From JAYQKL01 sp038142705 (lineage in GTDB: Bacteria; Pseudomonadota; Alphaproteobacteria; RS24), in the NCBI GenBank assembly GCA_965217015.1, contig OZ244224.1:1302001-1366000 (forward strand): a stretch of 64,000 bases of DNA, in the 5' to 3' direction. The position numbers and the translations under genes were made by a program. The notes below the pieces were generated by a model, which worked only from the letters and a program-made list of their open reading frames with translations, was not told the DNA's origin and searched no databases. This document shows, piece after piece, positions 43,996-52,632 of this stretch (within the stretch, counting starts at the first letter, position 1; each line of letters starts with the position of its first letter).

Positions 43996-45084
43996 TTAAC
44001 TCTCCAATCTTGTTCTTAGTTGTTCTGCTGCCAATTGTGCTGACATCAGACTACCATAAATATCGGGTTCTAGCACCCAATCTCCCGCAACGGCAATGGG
44101 CGCCGATGCGCTGACGAGCTGGTCGTGCATTAACCCTGACATTTTCTGTGCGCGCGCATATCGCCAGCGATGCGCGGCCAAATAAACAGCTGGTGGCACG
44201 CTCCCCAAAATATCTTCAAGCGCAGAGAGAAGCAAATCCTGCACAGTTTCAGGTGTGGCTTCTTCATAAACCGCGCTCCAATCCAGTGAGGCCTGCACTG
44301 TGAGTGCCATTTGTGTTGGCCGTTCAGGCTTAATATGTTCGGCATAGACATGAGCCAGCGCCGCATGATTGGGCGCGAATGAAATCCCCGATAAGCCGTT
44401 CGTCTCAGTTTCAGATAAAGCGTGAGTTAAAGCTTGAGTTAAGGCTTGACCAAAAGCCGAAGCTGCTCGGTTGACCGCTTCTGCCGCTTCTGGCTGTTGT
44501 GCCTCCAACCCCAGCATCATACACCATTGCGGGGCATAGCGCGCCTGTTGTGCAGCAGCGGCTAAATCTGGAAACTGGTTAAGAATCTGCGCGGTTTGTG
44601 GCGCGGGTGCCGTGCAAAGTACCCCATCAAATGGGCCCAAAACCTGCTTTTCTGTAGGCGCGGATTTAAGCTGGCACAGCACGCCGTGGGGTGTCATTTC
44701 TAAGGTCTCTGCTTCATAAGATTGCAACGGCGCACACCCTGCCGCCCAAAACTGGCACAGATTGCGCATTTCTGGCACGCTCACCATAGCCGTGTCCGCT
44801 AAAGACACATTATCAGATTGGCGATGCGGTGGGGCGGGCTGTAAAACACCTGCCTGATACGCCGCCTTGATGGCTGGCAGGGTTGATAATTTTGCCATTT
44901 GCGAGGCCGATAAAGCAGGCGTGCCGTGGTCAAATGCAAACCCCTGCTTGCGCCGTGTTGATAAGCGCCCACCAAGCTTATAGCCCTTATCGATGATGGT
45001 CACATCATAACCCGCCTGCTGCAAAATAGCATGTGCCTGCAAGCCCGCCACGCCAGCGCCAATGATTAATATTTTTTTACGCAT
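43996..45084 (-). CDS. FAD-dependent amine-oxidase-like (renalase-type) oxidoreductase
   Basis: 362 residues. The dinucleotide motif ILIIGAGVAGLQAHAILQQAGYDV is followed by KLGGRLSTRR and FDHGTPALSA, a pattern shared by renalase-like NAD(P)/FAD oxidoreductases. The C-terminal GDWVLEPDIYGSLMSAQLAAEQL binds FAD. The substrate is unknown; bacterial renalases reoxidise miscyclised dihydro-NAD(P) isomers. It is first in an operon with glutathione peroxidase and divergent from the small gene at 45164. Confidence 0.75.
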   Translation of the reverse strand: MRKKILIIGAGVAGLQAHAILQQAGYDVTIIDKGYKLGGRLSTRRKQGFAFDHGTPALSASQMAKLSTLPAIKAAYQAGVLQPAPPHRQSDNVSLADTAMVSVPEMRNLCQFWAAGCAPLQSYEAETLEMTPHGVLCQLKSAPTEKQVLGPFDGVLCTAPAPQTAQILNQFPDLAAAAQQARYAPQWCMMLGLEAQQPEAAEAVNRAASAFGQALTQALTHALSETETNGLSGISFAPNHAALAHVYAEHIKPERPTQMALTVQASLDWSAVYEEATPETVQDLLLSALEDILGSVPPAVYLAAHRWRYARAQKMSGLMHDQLVSASAPIAVAGDWVLEPDIYGSLMSAQLAAEQLRTRLES

Positions 45085-45098
45085 TTATATTTCCATGA

Positions 45099-45127
45099 TT
45101 GGATATTTACAGAACATAAAGTAGAAT
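45099..45127 (+). promoter_or_regulatory. Candidate sigma-70 promoter of the 30-codon gene
   Basis: TTGGAT (45099-45104) and TAGAAT (45122-45127) are separated by exactly 17 bp. The -10 box matches the consensus at 5 of 6 positions. It lies 37 bp before the TTG start codon of the small gene. Confidence 0.5.
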
Positions 45128-45163
45128 GAGATTCGTTAGAAACAAACGAAAGGAGGTGGTCCA

Positions 45164-45256
45164 TTGTCTAGTGAATTTAAAATCTTGGGTCTCAATCAGG
45201 AGGCGCACTTCACCACATTGGAGCATTCTTTGTGGTTTGAAGGCAAAAAAATATAA
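45164..45256 (+). CDS. 30-residue protein with near-perfect Shine-Dalgarno, TTG start
   Basis: TTG at 45164 opens 30 codons (MSSEFKILGLNQEAHF, then a TTLEHSLWFEGKKI tail) ending in TAA. The ribosome-binding site GAAAGGAGGTGGTCC (45148-45162) matches the complement of the 16S rRNA 3' tail with one mismatch, far stronger than any other in this window. A 17-bp-spaced promoter precedes it and a strong terminator follows 26 bp after the stop, so it looks like a complete single-gene unit. There is no signal peptide or membrane helix. Function is unknown; a leader peptide or small regulatory protein are options. Confidence 0.65.
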   Translation: MSSEFKILGLNQEAHFTTLEHSLWFEGKKI

Positions 45257-45282
45257 CTGATTGATCCCGATTTCAATCACGG

Positions 45283-45307
45283 GAGGCCGCCTCAGGCGGC
45301 CTCTTTT
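45283..45307 (+). terminator. Intrinsic terminator of the 30-codon gene
   Basis: GAGGCCGCC-TCA-GGCGGCCTC-TTTT: a perfect 9-bp GC-rich stem with a 3-base loop and T-run. A smaller CCCG/CGGG hairpin precedes it (45267-45283). It isolates the small gene from the FGGY kinase that starts 32 bp later. Confidence 0.93.
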
Positions 45308-45338
45308 GTGTTTTGGCACATATCGTCTATGATAGGTC

Positions 45339-46808
45339 ATGATATTTTTAGGCATAGATTTGGGCGCCAGCGCCCTGAAAGCGGTTCTTGTGCGCCAAGA
45401 CGGGGAAATGCTTGCGCATGCCGCCATGCCTATCCGCACCCTGCACGACCAGGCTGGCTGGAGCGAACAAAACCCACAAGATTGGCTCACCGCTCTTGAA
45501 AAGGCGATGGCCGCGCTGTGGCGAGACAATACGATAACAGCCGCCGATATTGACGCCATCTGCGTGACCGCGGGCGCACATATTGGGGTTTTGGGCGATG
45601 AAACCCACACCCCCGTGCGGCCAGCGATTATGTGGAGTGACCAACGGGCAGCCTCTGAAATTGCTGAAATGGCTGGCCAAAGCGACGCCATTATCAAAAC
45701 CAGCCTGCATCAGCCCAACCCAACATGGACATTGGCGCATTTGCGCTGGTTGTGGGTGCATGAATATGACACTTTGAAAAAAACCCGTCATTTAAGCCCT
45801 GCTAAAGACTGGTTGCGCTATCATTTGACCGGCGAATGGGCAACCGACCCGTCTGATGCGGTTGGGTTGCAATTATATGATGTTGAGATGCAAAGCTGGT
45901 CCTTGCCGCTTTGCGCTTTGGCGGGCATTATTCCAGATATTCTGCCACCGATTAAAAAACCAGAAACGCTAGGCGGCACCCTCACCAAACAGGCCGCGAA
46001 AAGATTTCATCTTCAAGCCGACACACCGGTTTATATTGGCAGCATTGACACCAGTATTGAATTGCTTAATACGGGCATCAGTCAGGCAGATACGGCTTGC
46101 CTGAAACTTGCCAGTGCTGGCGTGCTATCGGCCTATACGCCCAGCGCGCAGGCCATACCGCCGATTTCATGCTATCCGCAATCTGGCGAGGGCTGGTATT
46201 TCGCATCGGGCATGAATAGCTGCCATACTGCACTGGCTTGGATGCGAGAACATCATCTCAATCATTGCACGCATGAGCAGATGCAAGAATGGGCGCAAGC
46301 TGCGCCAGCGGGCGCGAATGGGGTTTTGTTTCACCCCTATATTCAGGGCGAGCGCGCGCCCCATTGGCATGCGGGGTTGCGAGTCAATATTTCTGGCACA
46401 ACCGACACCACCCCAGCTGAAGATTTGGCGCGGGCGGCTTATGAGGGGGTTGGTTTGGCGCTTTATGATGTGCGGCTCGATTTTGAACAAAAACTCAGCA
46501 CCATCAGAAAACAAAAAATCAACCAGCTCATCGCGATTGGCGGCGGGGCGCGTGATGCCATCTGGACGCAAATCATCTGCGATATTCAGGGACTGCCGAT
46601 TAAAGTACCCCATCACATTGATGCCGCCTATGGCGCGGCGCTTTTTGCGGGCTTGTCGCATCGGGCCTATCCAAATTTGTCCGTGCTGACCAATATGATT
46701 GCCTATCAGGCGCTTTATGAACCCAATATGGACAATCACCGCCTCTATCAAGGCCGGTTTGCAGCTTATGATGAAATCCGCGCGCATATGATGGCACAAC
46801 TTCACTAA
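45339..46808 (+). CDS. FGGY-family carbohydrate kinase, xylulokinase-like
   Basis: 489 residues. The N-terminal ATPase-fold motif FLGIDLGASALKAVLV, then WSEQNPQDWLTAL, TPVRPAIMWSDQRA (sugar-contact region of xylulokinases) and the C-terminal IAIGGGARDAIWTQIICDIQGLPIKVP and AAYGAALFAGL. It phosphorylates a pentulose or similar sugar. No isomerase or sugar transporter is adjacent, so the substrate is uncertain. Confidence 0.85.
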   Translation: MIFLGIDLGASALKAVLVRQDGEMLAHAAMPIRTLHDQAGWSEQNPQDWLTALEKAMAALWRDNTITAADIDAICVTAGAHIGVLGDETHTPVRPAIMWSDQRAASEIAEMAGQSDAIIKTSLHQPNPTWTLAHLRWLWVHEYDTLKKTRHLSPAKDWLRYHLTGEWATDPSDAVGLQLYDVEMQSWSLPLCALAGIIPDILPPIKKPETLGGTLTKQAAKRFHLQADTPVYIGSIDTSIELLNTGISQADTACLKLASAGVLSAYTPSAQAIPPISCYPQSGEGWYFASGMNSCHTALAWMREHHLNHCTHEQMQEWAQAAPAGANGVLFHPYIQGERAPHWHAGLRVNISGTTDTTPAEDLARAAYEGVGLALYDVRLDFEQKLSTIRKQKINQLIAIGGGARDAIWTQIICDIQGLPIKVPHHIDAAYGAALFAGLSHRAYPNLSVLTNMIAYQALYEPNMDNHRLYQGRFAAYDEIRAHMMAQLH

Positions 46809-46889
46809 GGCAAATATGGCGTCTACGATTTTATTAGATTTTTATACGCTAAAGGCATTAGACTGGAGACAGACATTTTGGGGAAGAAA

Positions 46890-47693
46890 ATGACAGACAG
46901 AGTAACCATCACCTATAAAGACCATATCGCCCATGTTGAAATGGTGCGAGAAGATAAAATCAATGCCTTAGATATGGCGATGCTTGATGCGCTTAATGAT
47001 GCCATTGCTGAACTGACGCAAAAAACAGACATTCGCGCTGTTGTGCTGTCCGGGCGCGGGCGCGGGTTTTGTGCTGGCCTTGATTTATCCAATTTTGCCG
47101 CCATGGCCGATAAAGACAAACAAGCCGATGTGCAGCAGGACTCGCTTATGCCGCGCACGCATGGCATGGCTAATAAGTTTCAAAATGTCTGTATAGGCTG
47201 GAATAAGCTGCCCATGCCCGTCATTGCCGCCGCGCATTCTGTTTGCATTGGCGGGGGTATGCATATTTTTCTGGGCAGTGATATTCGCTATGCCGCGCCT
47301 GAAACAAAATTTTCAATTATGGAAATTCGCTGGGGGCTGATGCCCGATATGGGCTCAACGCCGATTTTGCCGCATATTGCCCGCCAAGATGTGATTAAAG
47401 AATTAACCTTTACCGGACGCATTTTTTTGACCGATGAAGCCGCGCAGCATGGGTTTGTGACCAAAATTGAAGCTGACCCGATTGCCGCCGCTTTGGAAAC
47501 AGCGCAGCTTATCGCCAGCAAAAACCCGCAAGCCATTCGTGCCGCCAAAGCGATTATCAATGAAGCGCCTTATGTTTCAGAAGCAGATGCCCTGTTGCGC
47601 GAGTCTGAATTGCAAGAGGAAATCATTGGTTCGAAAAATCAGGTCGAAGCGGTGATGGCAGAATTGGAAGGCCGCGCCGCGCAATTTAAATAA
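46890..47693 (+). CDS. Enoyl-CoA hydratase/isomerase (crotonase family)
   Basis: 267 residues from the ATG at 46890, preceded by GGGGAAG; an in-frame TTG at 46878 is less likely. Oxyanion-hole segments are AVVLSGRGRGFCAGLDLS and HSVCIGGGMHIFLGSDIRYAAPE. The catalytic region reads MEIRWGLMPDMGSTPILPHI, in which Glu and Asp positions resemble dienoyl-CoA isomerase-like crotonases. It probably acts in fatty-acid or other acyl-CoA breakdown. The E2 gene ends on the opposite strand at the next base. Confidence 0.88.
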   Translation: MTDRVTITYKDHIAHVEMVREDKINALDMAMLDALNDAIAELTQKTDIRAVVLSGRGRGFCAGLDLSNFAAMADKDKQADVQQDSLMPRTHGMANKFQNVCIGWNKLPMPVIAAAHSVCIGGGMHIFLGSDIRYAAPETKFSIMEIRWGLMPDMGSTPILPHIARQDVIKELTFTGRIFLTDEAAQHGFVTKIEADPIAAALETAQLIASKNPQAIRAAKAIINEAPYVSEADALLRESELQEEIIGSKNQVEAVMAELEGRAAQFK

Positions 47694-48662
47694 TCAAAAC
47701 AGCAATTCCATAGGCTGTTCCATATAGTCCTTAAATACCGCTAAAAATGCTGCCGCTTGCGCGCCATTTATCACCCGATGGTCAGAGGATAAAGTCACCC
47801 GCATCACCTCAGTTTCGCGGACAATGCCATCGCTCATTTTAAGCTGTGTCTGACTGGCACCAATCGCTAAAATCGCGCCCTGTGGCGGGTTGATAATGGC
47901 ATTAAATTCCGCCACCCCAAACATACCCAAATTGGATATTGAAAATGTGCCGCCTTCATATTCTTCTGGCTTGAGGCGCATATCGCCTGCGCGCGCGGCT
48001 AGGTCTTTGACCTCGCGTGCAATCTCGCGCACTGATTTATCTTGTGCGGCTTTCAAAATTGGCGTGATAAGCCCACCGCCCGGCAAAGCCACAGCCACAG
48101 AAATATCGGCATTTTTGAAGCGCATAATCGCATCATCTGCAAAGCTCGAATTCACCTCCGGCACATCCATCAAAGACAAGGCTGATGCTTTAATAATGAA
48201 ATCATTCAGGGTGAGCTTTTCGCCGGTTTCTTTTTCAGCCAATGTTTTATTCAATCGCCCGCGCAAAGCAGAGACTGCCGAAACCTCAACATCAATCGAT
48301 ACCTGATAATGTGGCACGGCCTGTTTAGCGGCCTGCAATCGCGACGCAATGGATTGCATCATGGGCGAAAGCGGCTCCAAAATATAATCATCGGCGTCAA
48401 AAAATAAACGCGGGTCTGGAAGTTGCGCCATTTTCGGCGTATCAAGCTGGGTGCTTTGAGGCGCTGTTTGGGTTGTTATAACCCCGCCCGCTTCAATGAT
48501 AGGCAAAATATCACGCTTAATCACCCGCCCATTAGGCCCCGTGCCATGTATCGCCGCCAAATCAAGTTGATGGTCTTGCGCCAAACGCCGGGCTAACGGA
48601 CTGGCCAAAACACGGGGCTTTGCTGACGGGGTCATCGGGTTTTGAGAGGGCGCATTGGTCAT
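47694..48662 (-). CDS. pdhC: Pyruvate dehydrogenase E2 component without a lipoyl domain
   Basis: 322 residues from the ATG at 48662, 5 bp after the pdhB stop. It starts with a short linker, then the peripheral-subunit-binding domain (VLASPLARRLAQDHQLDLAAIHGTGPNGRVIKRDI) and the catalytic domain with GTFSISNLGMFGVAEFNAIINPPQ and SSDHRVINGAQAA. No N-terminal lipoyl domain is present and none could be hidden, because pdhB abuts. The catalytic motif H-R-x-x-D-G reads HRVING, Asn replacing Asp. Acetyl transfer to CoA would depend on the lipoyl arm carried by PdhB. Confidence 0.9.
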   Translation of the reverse strand: MTNAPSQNPMTPSAKPRVLASPLARRLAQDHQLDLAAIHGTGPNGRVIKRDILPIIEAGGVITTQTAPQSTQLDTPKMAQLPDPRLFFDADDYILEPLSPMMQSIASRLQAAKQAVPHYQVSIDVEVSAVSALRGRLNKTLAEKETGEKLTLNDFIIKASALSLMDVPEVNSSFADDAIMRFKNADISVAVALPGGGLITPILKAAQDKSVREIAREVKDLAARAGDMRLKPEEYEGGTFSISNLGMFGVAEFNAIINPPQGAILAIGASQTQLKMSDGIVRETEVMRVTLSSDHRVINGAQAAAFLAVFKDYMEQPMELLF

Positions 48663-48667
48663 GAGCG

Positions 48668-50083
48668 TTACCGGTAACAAGCGCGGTTAATGGCATCAAT
48701 GACCTTTTCCGCCGTTGGCAATGCCGCCGCTTCCAAATTTGCGGCATAGGGCAAAGGCACATCAAGCCCTGTGACCCGCTCGATAGGTGCGTCTAGCGCA
48801 TCAAAAGCCCGCGCCTGAACACTGGCTGCAATTTCAGCGCCAATGCCCGCCACAGGCCATGCCTCTTCAACTGTCACCAGACGATTGGTCTTTTGGACAG
48901 ACGCCAAAATCGTCTCAATATCCAAAGGCCGCAAGGAGCGTAAATCAATAATTTCGCAAGATACGCCCTGCGCCGCCAGACTATCCGCCGCGGCGAGGCA
49001 AGAATCTAGCCCGCGACTATGCGAGACCACGGTCACATCTGTACCCGCACGCAAAATATGCGCCTTGCCTATCGGCAGCACATAATCATCTAAATCAGGG
49101 ACCTCACCCTGCACGCCGTAAAGCAGCTCATTTTCAAGAAACACCACTGGATTTGGATCTCGGATTGCGGCTTTTAACAAGGCTTTTGCATCGGCGGCTG
49201 AATATGGCGAGACCACTTTAAGGCCTGGCACATGCGCATACCAAGACGCATAATCCTGACTATGCTGCGCCGCTACCCGACGCGCCGCGCCATTCGGGCC
49301 GCGAAACACAATCGGACATTGCACCATGCCACCTGACATATAATGTGTCTTGGCAGCGGAATTGATAATATGGTCAATCGCCTGCATCGCAAAATTAAAG
49401 GTCATAAATTCAACAACAGGCTTTAGCCCAGCAAAGGCGGCGCCCACACCAACACCAGCAAAGCCATGCTCGACAATCGGTGTGTCAATCACGCGCTTGG
49501 CGCCAAACTCTTCTAACAAACCCTGCGTCACCTTATAGGCGCCTTGATATTCTGCAACCTCTTCGCCCATGACGAAAACATCTTCATCGCGGCGCATTTC
49601 TTCCGCCATTGCATCGCGCAGGGCCTCACGCACTGTCAGCGTGGTAAATTGCGTGCCCTCTGGCAAAGCCATTTCTGCTTCTACAGGCGGCGAAACTTGC
49701 GCAGATGGCGTCTCCGCTGAACTGCCTGCGATGGGCGGCGTTGCTTCAGCTGACCCAGCAACAGGAGCAGGTGCGGCAGGTGCAGGTGCGGCAGAATCAG
49801 GTGCGGAAGTGGCCATATGCTCTAATGCCTCGGCGTCCTCACCTTCTCGCAATAAAAAAGCAATGGGTGTGTTAATTGGAATATCCGGCGTGCCAGCCTC
49901 TATCAATAATTTACCCACTTCACCATCGGCGGCGGCTTCCAGCTCAATCATGGCCTTATCGGTTTCAATTTCAGCCAGCACATCACCAGCTTCAACCTGG
50001 TCGCCTTCTTTCACAAGCCAATTGGCCAGCTTACCACTTTCCATTGTTGGCGACAGGGCGGGCATAATCACTTCAACCGGCAT
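48668..50083 (-). CDS. pdhB: Pyruvate dehydrogenase E1 beta subunit with N-terminal lipoyl domain
   Basis: 471 residues from the ATG at 50083. Residues 1-80 are a lipoyl domain (MPALSPTMESGKLANWLVKEGD, lipoyl-lysine in EIETDKAMIEL at about residue 43). An Ala/Pro/Gly-rich linker spans about 90-135, and the E1-beta transketolase-like domain follows (VREALRDAMAEEMRRDEDVFVMGEEVAEYQGAY, IVEHGFAGVGVGAAF). A lipoylated E1-beta is usual in alphaproteobacteria, but here it is the only lipoyl domain in the operon. The start overlaps the end of pdhA by 11 bp. Confidence 0.95.
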   Translation of the reverse strand: MPVEVIMPALSPTMESGKLANWLVKEGDQVEAGDVLAEIETDKAMIELEAAADGEVGKLLIEAGTPDIPINTPIAFLLREGEDAEALEHMATSAPDSAAPAPAAPAPVAGSAEATPPIAGSSAETPSAQVSPPVEAEMALPEGTQFTTLTVREALRDAMAEEMRRDEDVFVMGEEVAEYQGAYKVTQGLLEEFGAKRVIDTPIVEHGFAGVGVGAAFAGLKPVVEFMTFNFAMQAIDHIINSAAKTHYMSGGMVQCPIVFRGPNGAARRVAAQHSQDYASWYAHVPGLKVVSPYSAADAKALLKAAIRDPNPVVFLENELLYGVQGEVPDLDDYVLPIGKAHILRAGTDVTVVSHSRGLDSCLAAADSLAAQGVSCEIIDLRSLRPLDIETILASVQKTNRLVTVEEAWPVAGIGAEIAASVQARAFDALDAPIERVTGLDVPLPYAANLEAAALPTAEKVIDAINRACYR

Positions 50084-51125
50084 GGTTCGTCTCCACATAA
50101 ATATCTGTTGTTAATTCGCTCATATCGGGTTCTGGGCTAGCCTCGGCAGCAGCAACAACCGCATCAATGCGTTCATTCATTTGCTGGTCTATTGATTTAA
50201 TTTCTGCCTCTGTGAGCAAGCCACGCTCTACCAATCGCGCTTGTAATAATTTAATCGGGTCATGATGCTGGCGCATTTCTTTGACCTCTTCACGCTTGCG
50301 ATATTTCGCTGGGTCCGACATAGAATGCCCGCTATAGCGATAGGTCTTCATTTCTAAAATAATCGGCCCAGCGCCAGACATCACATGCGCGCGCGCCTTG
50401 CACGCCGCGTCATAAACTTGCTCAATATCCATGCCATCAACCTGCACGCCATCAATACCAAAACTCACCCCGCGTTGTGAAAAGTCCGTTTGGGCAGAAG
50501 CGCGCTCAACAGATGTACCCATCGCATATTGATTGTTTTCGATAATATAAATCACGGGCAGCTTCCATAAGGCGGCCATATTGAAGCTCTCATAAACCTG
50601 CCCCTGATTGGCCGCGCCATCACCAAAAAAAGTGAATGAAGCATTTTCCTGACCCCGATATTGATTGGCAAGTGCTAGACCTGTACCAATTGGCACTTGC
50701 GCACCGACAATGCCATGTCCGCCATAAAAATGCCCCGCCACATCAAACATATGCATCGAGCCGCCCTTGCCTTTTGATGTGCCTTGCGCCCGCCCCAGCA
50801 ATTCGGCCATCACAGCAATGGGATCTACGCCGCTGGCAATAATATGCCCATGGTCGCGGTAAGCTGTAATCATTTGGTCACCAGGCTGGCGGGCGGCTTG
50901 TATGCCCGCAACCACAGCCTCTTGCCCACTATAAAGATGGCAAAAGCCGCCAATTTTACCCAAACCATAAAGCTGGCCCGCACGCTCTTCAAAGCGGCGA
51001 ATAAGCAACATGAGTTCATAGGCTTGTTGTAAACGCTCTGTATCTAATCCCTGAATTTGGGTGGCGGGTTTTGCCTTTTTTGATTTTTGCTTAGGTGTTT
51101 TCTTCGTCATTGGTTTTTGTGCCAT
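50073..51125 (-). CDS. pdhA: Pyruvate dehydrogenase E1 alpha subunit
   Basis: 350 residues with a Lys-rich N-terminal extension. It has YRDHGHIIASGVDP, GKGGSMHMF and the thiamine-diphosphate motif FGDGAANQGQVYESFNMAALWKLPVIYIIENN, and the phosphorylation-loop-like segment YRYSGHSMSDPAKYR. With PdhB it decarboxylates pyruvate and reductively acetylates lipoyl groups. First gene of pdhABC; no E3 gene follows in this window. Confidence 0.96.
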   Translation of the reverse strand: MAQKPMTKKTPKQKSKKAKPATQIQGLDTERLQQAYELMLLIRRFEERAGQLYGLGKIGGFCHLYSGQEAVVAGIQAARQPGDQMITAYRDHGHIIASGVDPIAVMAELLGRAQGTSKGKGGSMHMFDVAGHFYGGHGIVGAQVPIGTGLALANQYRGQENASFTFFGDGAANQGQVYESFNMAALWKLPVIYIIENNQYAMGTSVERASAQTDFSQRGVSFGIDGVQVDGMDIEQVYDAACKARAHVMSGAGPIILEMKTYRYSGHSMSDPAKYRKREEVKEMRQHHDPIKLLQARLVERGLLTEAEIKSIDQQMNERIDAVVAAAEASPEPDMSELTTDIYVETNHAG

Positions 51126-51388
51126 TTTTTCTCCGTTTCAAAGCTGGCCTTTCGGCTGGGGGACGCTCATTCGGTTGCACTTTTATGCGTGAATTCTGCC
51201 ACAAAAACCACAAGAAAAACAGGCATGATGCAAATTCGCATTATCCTGATAAGAGTTCCAAAATATTGATAATTTTATTACCCTCCCTCTGGTTTTGCGG
51301 TAATTTTTTTGCCTCGCTCATCGGCTCTGGGTTTGGGTTTTGGCGGGTTTTGGCGGGTTTTGGCGGGTTTTTCATAATTTAACATAAA
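51126..51388. other. Intergenic region between pdhA and the porin, with 10-bp repeats
   Basis: It contains no credible gene. TGGCGGGTTT is repeated three times at 51341-51370 with a diverged GTTTGGGTTT copy just before. The rest is T-rich on the plus strand. The pdhA promoter (minus strand) must lie within it, but I cannot place it. Confidence 0.5.
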
Positions 51389-51417
51389 AAAAGAGGCAGA
51401 AATAATCTGCCTCTTTT
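51389..51417. terminator. Bidirectional terminator downstream of the porin
   Basis: A perfect 12-bp stem AAAAGAGGCAGA/TCTGCCTCTTTT with an AATAA loop. On the minus strand it is followed by additional T's (TTTTTTTATG), so it ends porin transcripts 21 bp after the stop. Confidence 0.93.
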
Positions 51418-51438
51418 CTTTGTGATGGAGGGTCACAA

Positions 51439-52455
51439 TTAGAATTTGAGCAATAGCCCAACACCAGCAAATGTGCTGTCGCCTTCGCGATATCCGGTGG
51501 ACTCAACTTCTTCCAGTGAATAGGTCAGTTTGACGCCTTTTGCGAGTTTTGTATTCCCGCCCAGAATCATCACATCTGTTTCGCCATTTTTTGAACCTGA
51601 ATTGGTTCTTTCCTGATCGTGGAACGCAACGCCCAAAGTTGTGGCGTCAGTCACTTTATAAGCAATGCCGTAATGGATAGCTTCATGCTCTTTATTATTA
51701 TCGTCTTGCTCAAAGCTCATCACACCAATTTCAAACTTGCCGTTTTTATAATTCAGACCAAACGCAGTCTCTTCTTTGTCACCTGCACCTTGTTGGGCTT
51801 CACCATCTTCAGCTGTGTAAGAGGCTTTTAATGTGCCGCCACCGACTTTGCCTTTATAGCTAATGCCGTATGAAAAGACTTCATAACCGCCATCATCATC
51901 AACTGAAAGTGTCATGCCATGACCTGATGTGTTTGAGGTGTCTGGCGTATATGACAGAGCCAACTGCACCCCACTCATACGCGGTGTGTAATAATTGATT
52001 TTATTGGCATCGGCTGAGATTTCATCGTGCAAAGGCTTGTCCCAACCTGAAACCTCACTCCATGTTTTATAGTTATTATCATAGTCTTTCCAGCCGAGGA
52101 ATTTTGGCGTGGTTGTTTGGATTTTATAAGGAGCTGAGTTTTCTGCGCCAACTTCAATTTTACCAAAGCCACCTTTGACATAGACATAATGCTCATCGAC
52201 CTGGTCTGATGATTGAGCGGCTTCAAGCTGCACTTGGAAACCAACTTCCAAACCATTATCGGTCTTTGCTTTACCTTTGAAAATGATTTCAGCGTCTTCT
52301 TGCAATTGGCCATCAACGGCGTTTTGCTTCACATCTGAGTCAACGCTGTAGAACATTGAATTATAGTAACCACCAACAGTTACATCAAAGCTACCAGCCA
52401 TTGCCGGAGCTGATAAAATCGCGAGCAGCGATGTACTTAAAACTATTTTCTTCAT
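51439..52455 (-). CDS. General porin (Porin_4 family)
   Basis: 338 residues from the ATG at 52455 (MKKIVLSTSLLAILSAPAMA signal peptide); an upstream in-frame ATG would add 4. The mature protein starts GSFDVTVGGYYNSMFYSV and continues as alternating beta-strands (EIIFKGKAKTDNGLEVGFQVQLEA, GGFGKIEVGAENSA), ending in Phe (GVGLLLKF), as trimeric 16-strand porins do. It lets small solutes cross the outer membrane. Its own terminator suggests high expression. Confidence 0.92.
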   Translation of the reverse strand: MKKIVLSTSLLAILSAPAMAGSFDVTVGGYYNSMFYSVDSDVKQNAVDGQLQEDAEIIFKGKAKTDNGLEVGFQVQLEAAQSSDQVDEHYVYVKGGFGKIEVGAENSAPYKIQTTTPKFLGWKDYDNNYKTWSEVSGWDKPLHDEISADANKINYYTPRMSGVQLALSYTPDTSNTSGHGMTLSVDDDGGYEVFSYGISYKGKVGGGTLKASYTAEDGEAQQGAGDKEETAFGLNYKNGKFEIGVMSFEQDDNNKEHEAIHYGIAYKVTDATTLGVAFHDQERTNSGSKNGETDVMILGGNTKLAKGVKLTYSLEEVESTGYREGDSTFAGVGLLLKF

Positions 52456-52632
52456 GAGATTTCCCATTCACTAAACTAAAAAACATGCCTCATAAAGAGC
52501 GCATGCCTGTCAGTTAGGGGAGAAATATTTCGAATATGTTACAAAAAAGAAAAAACTTGCCTTATCGACATCTTACCGCCAAAATTGCAGAGCAAATAAG
52601 AACTTTCCGAACCATCGTTGCAGGGGGGCAAC

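Noticed and set aside
45107..45697. 196-residue minus-strand open frame
   Set aside because: It is opposite the FGGY kinase and the 30-codon gene and has no recognisable domain.
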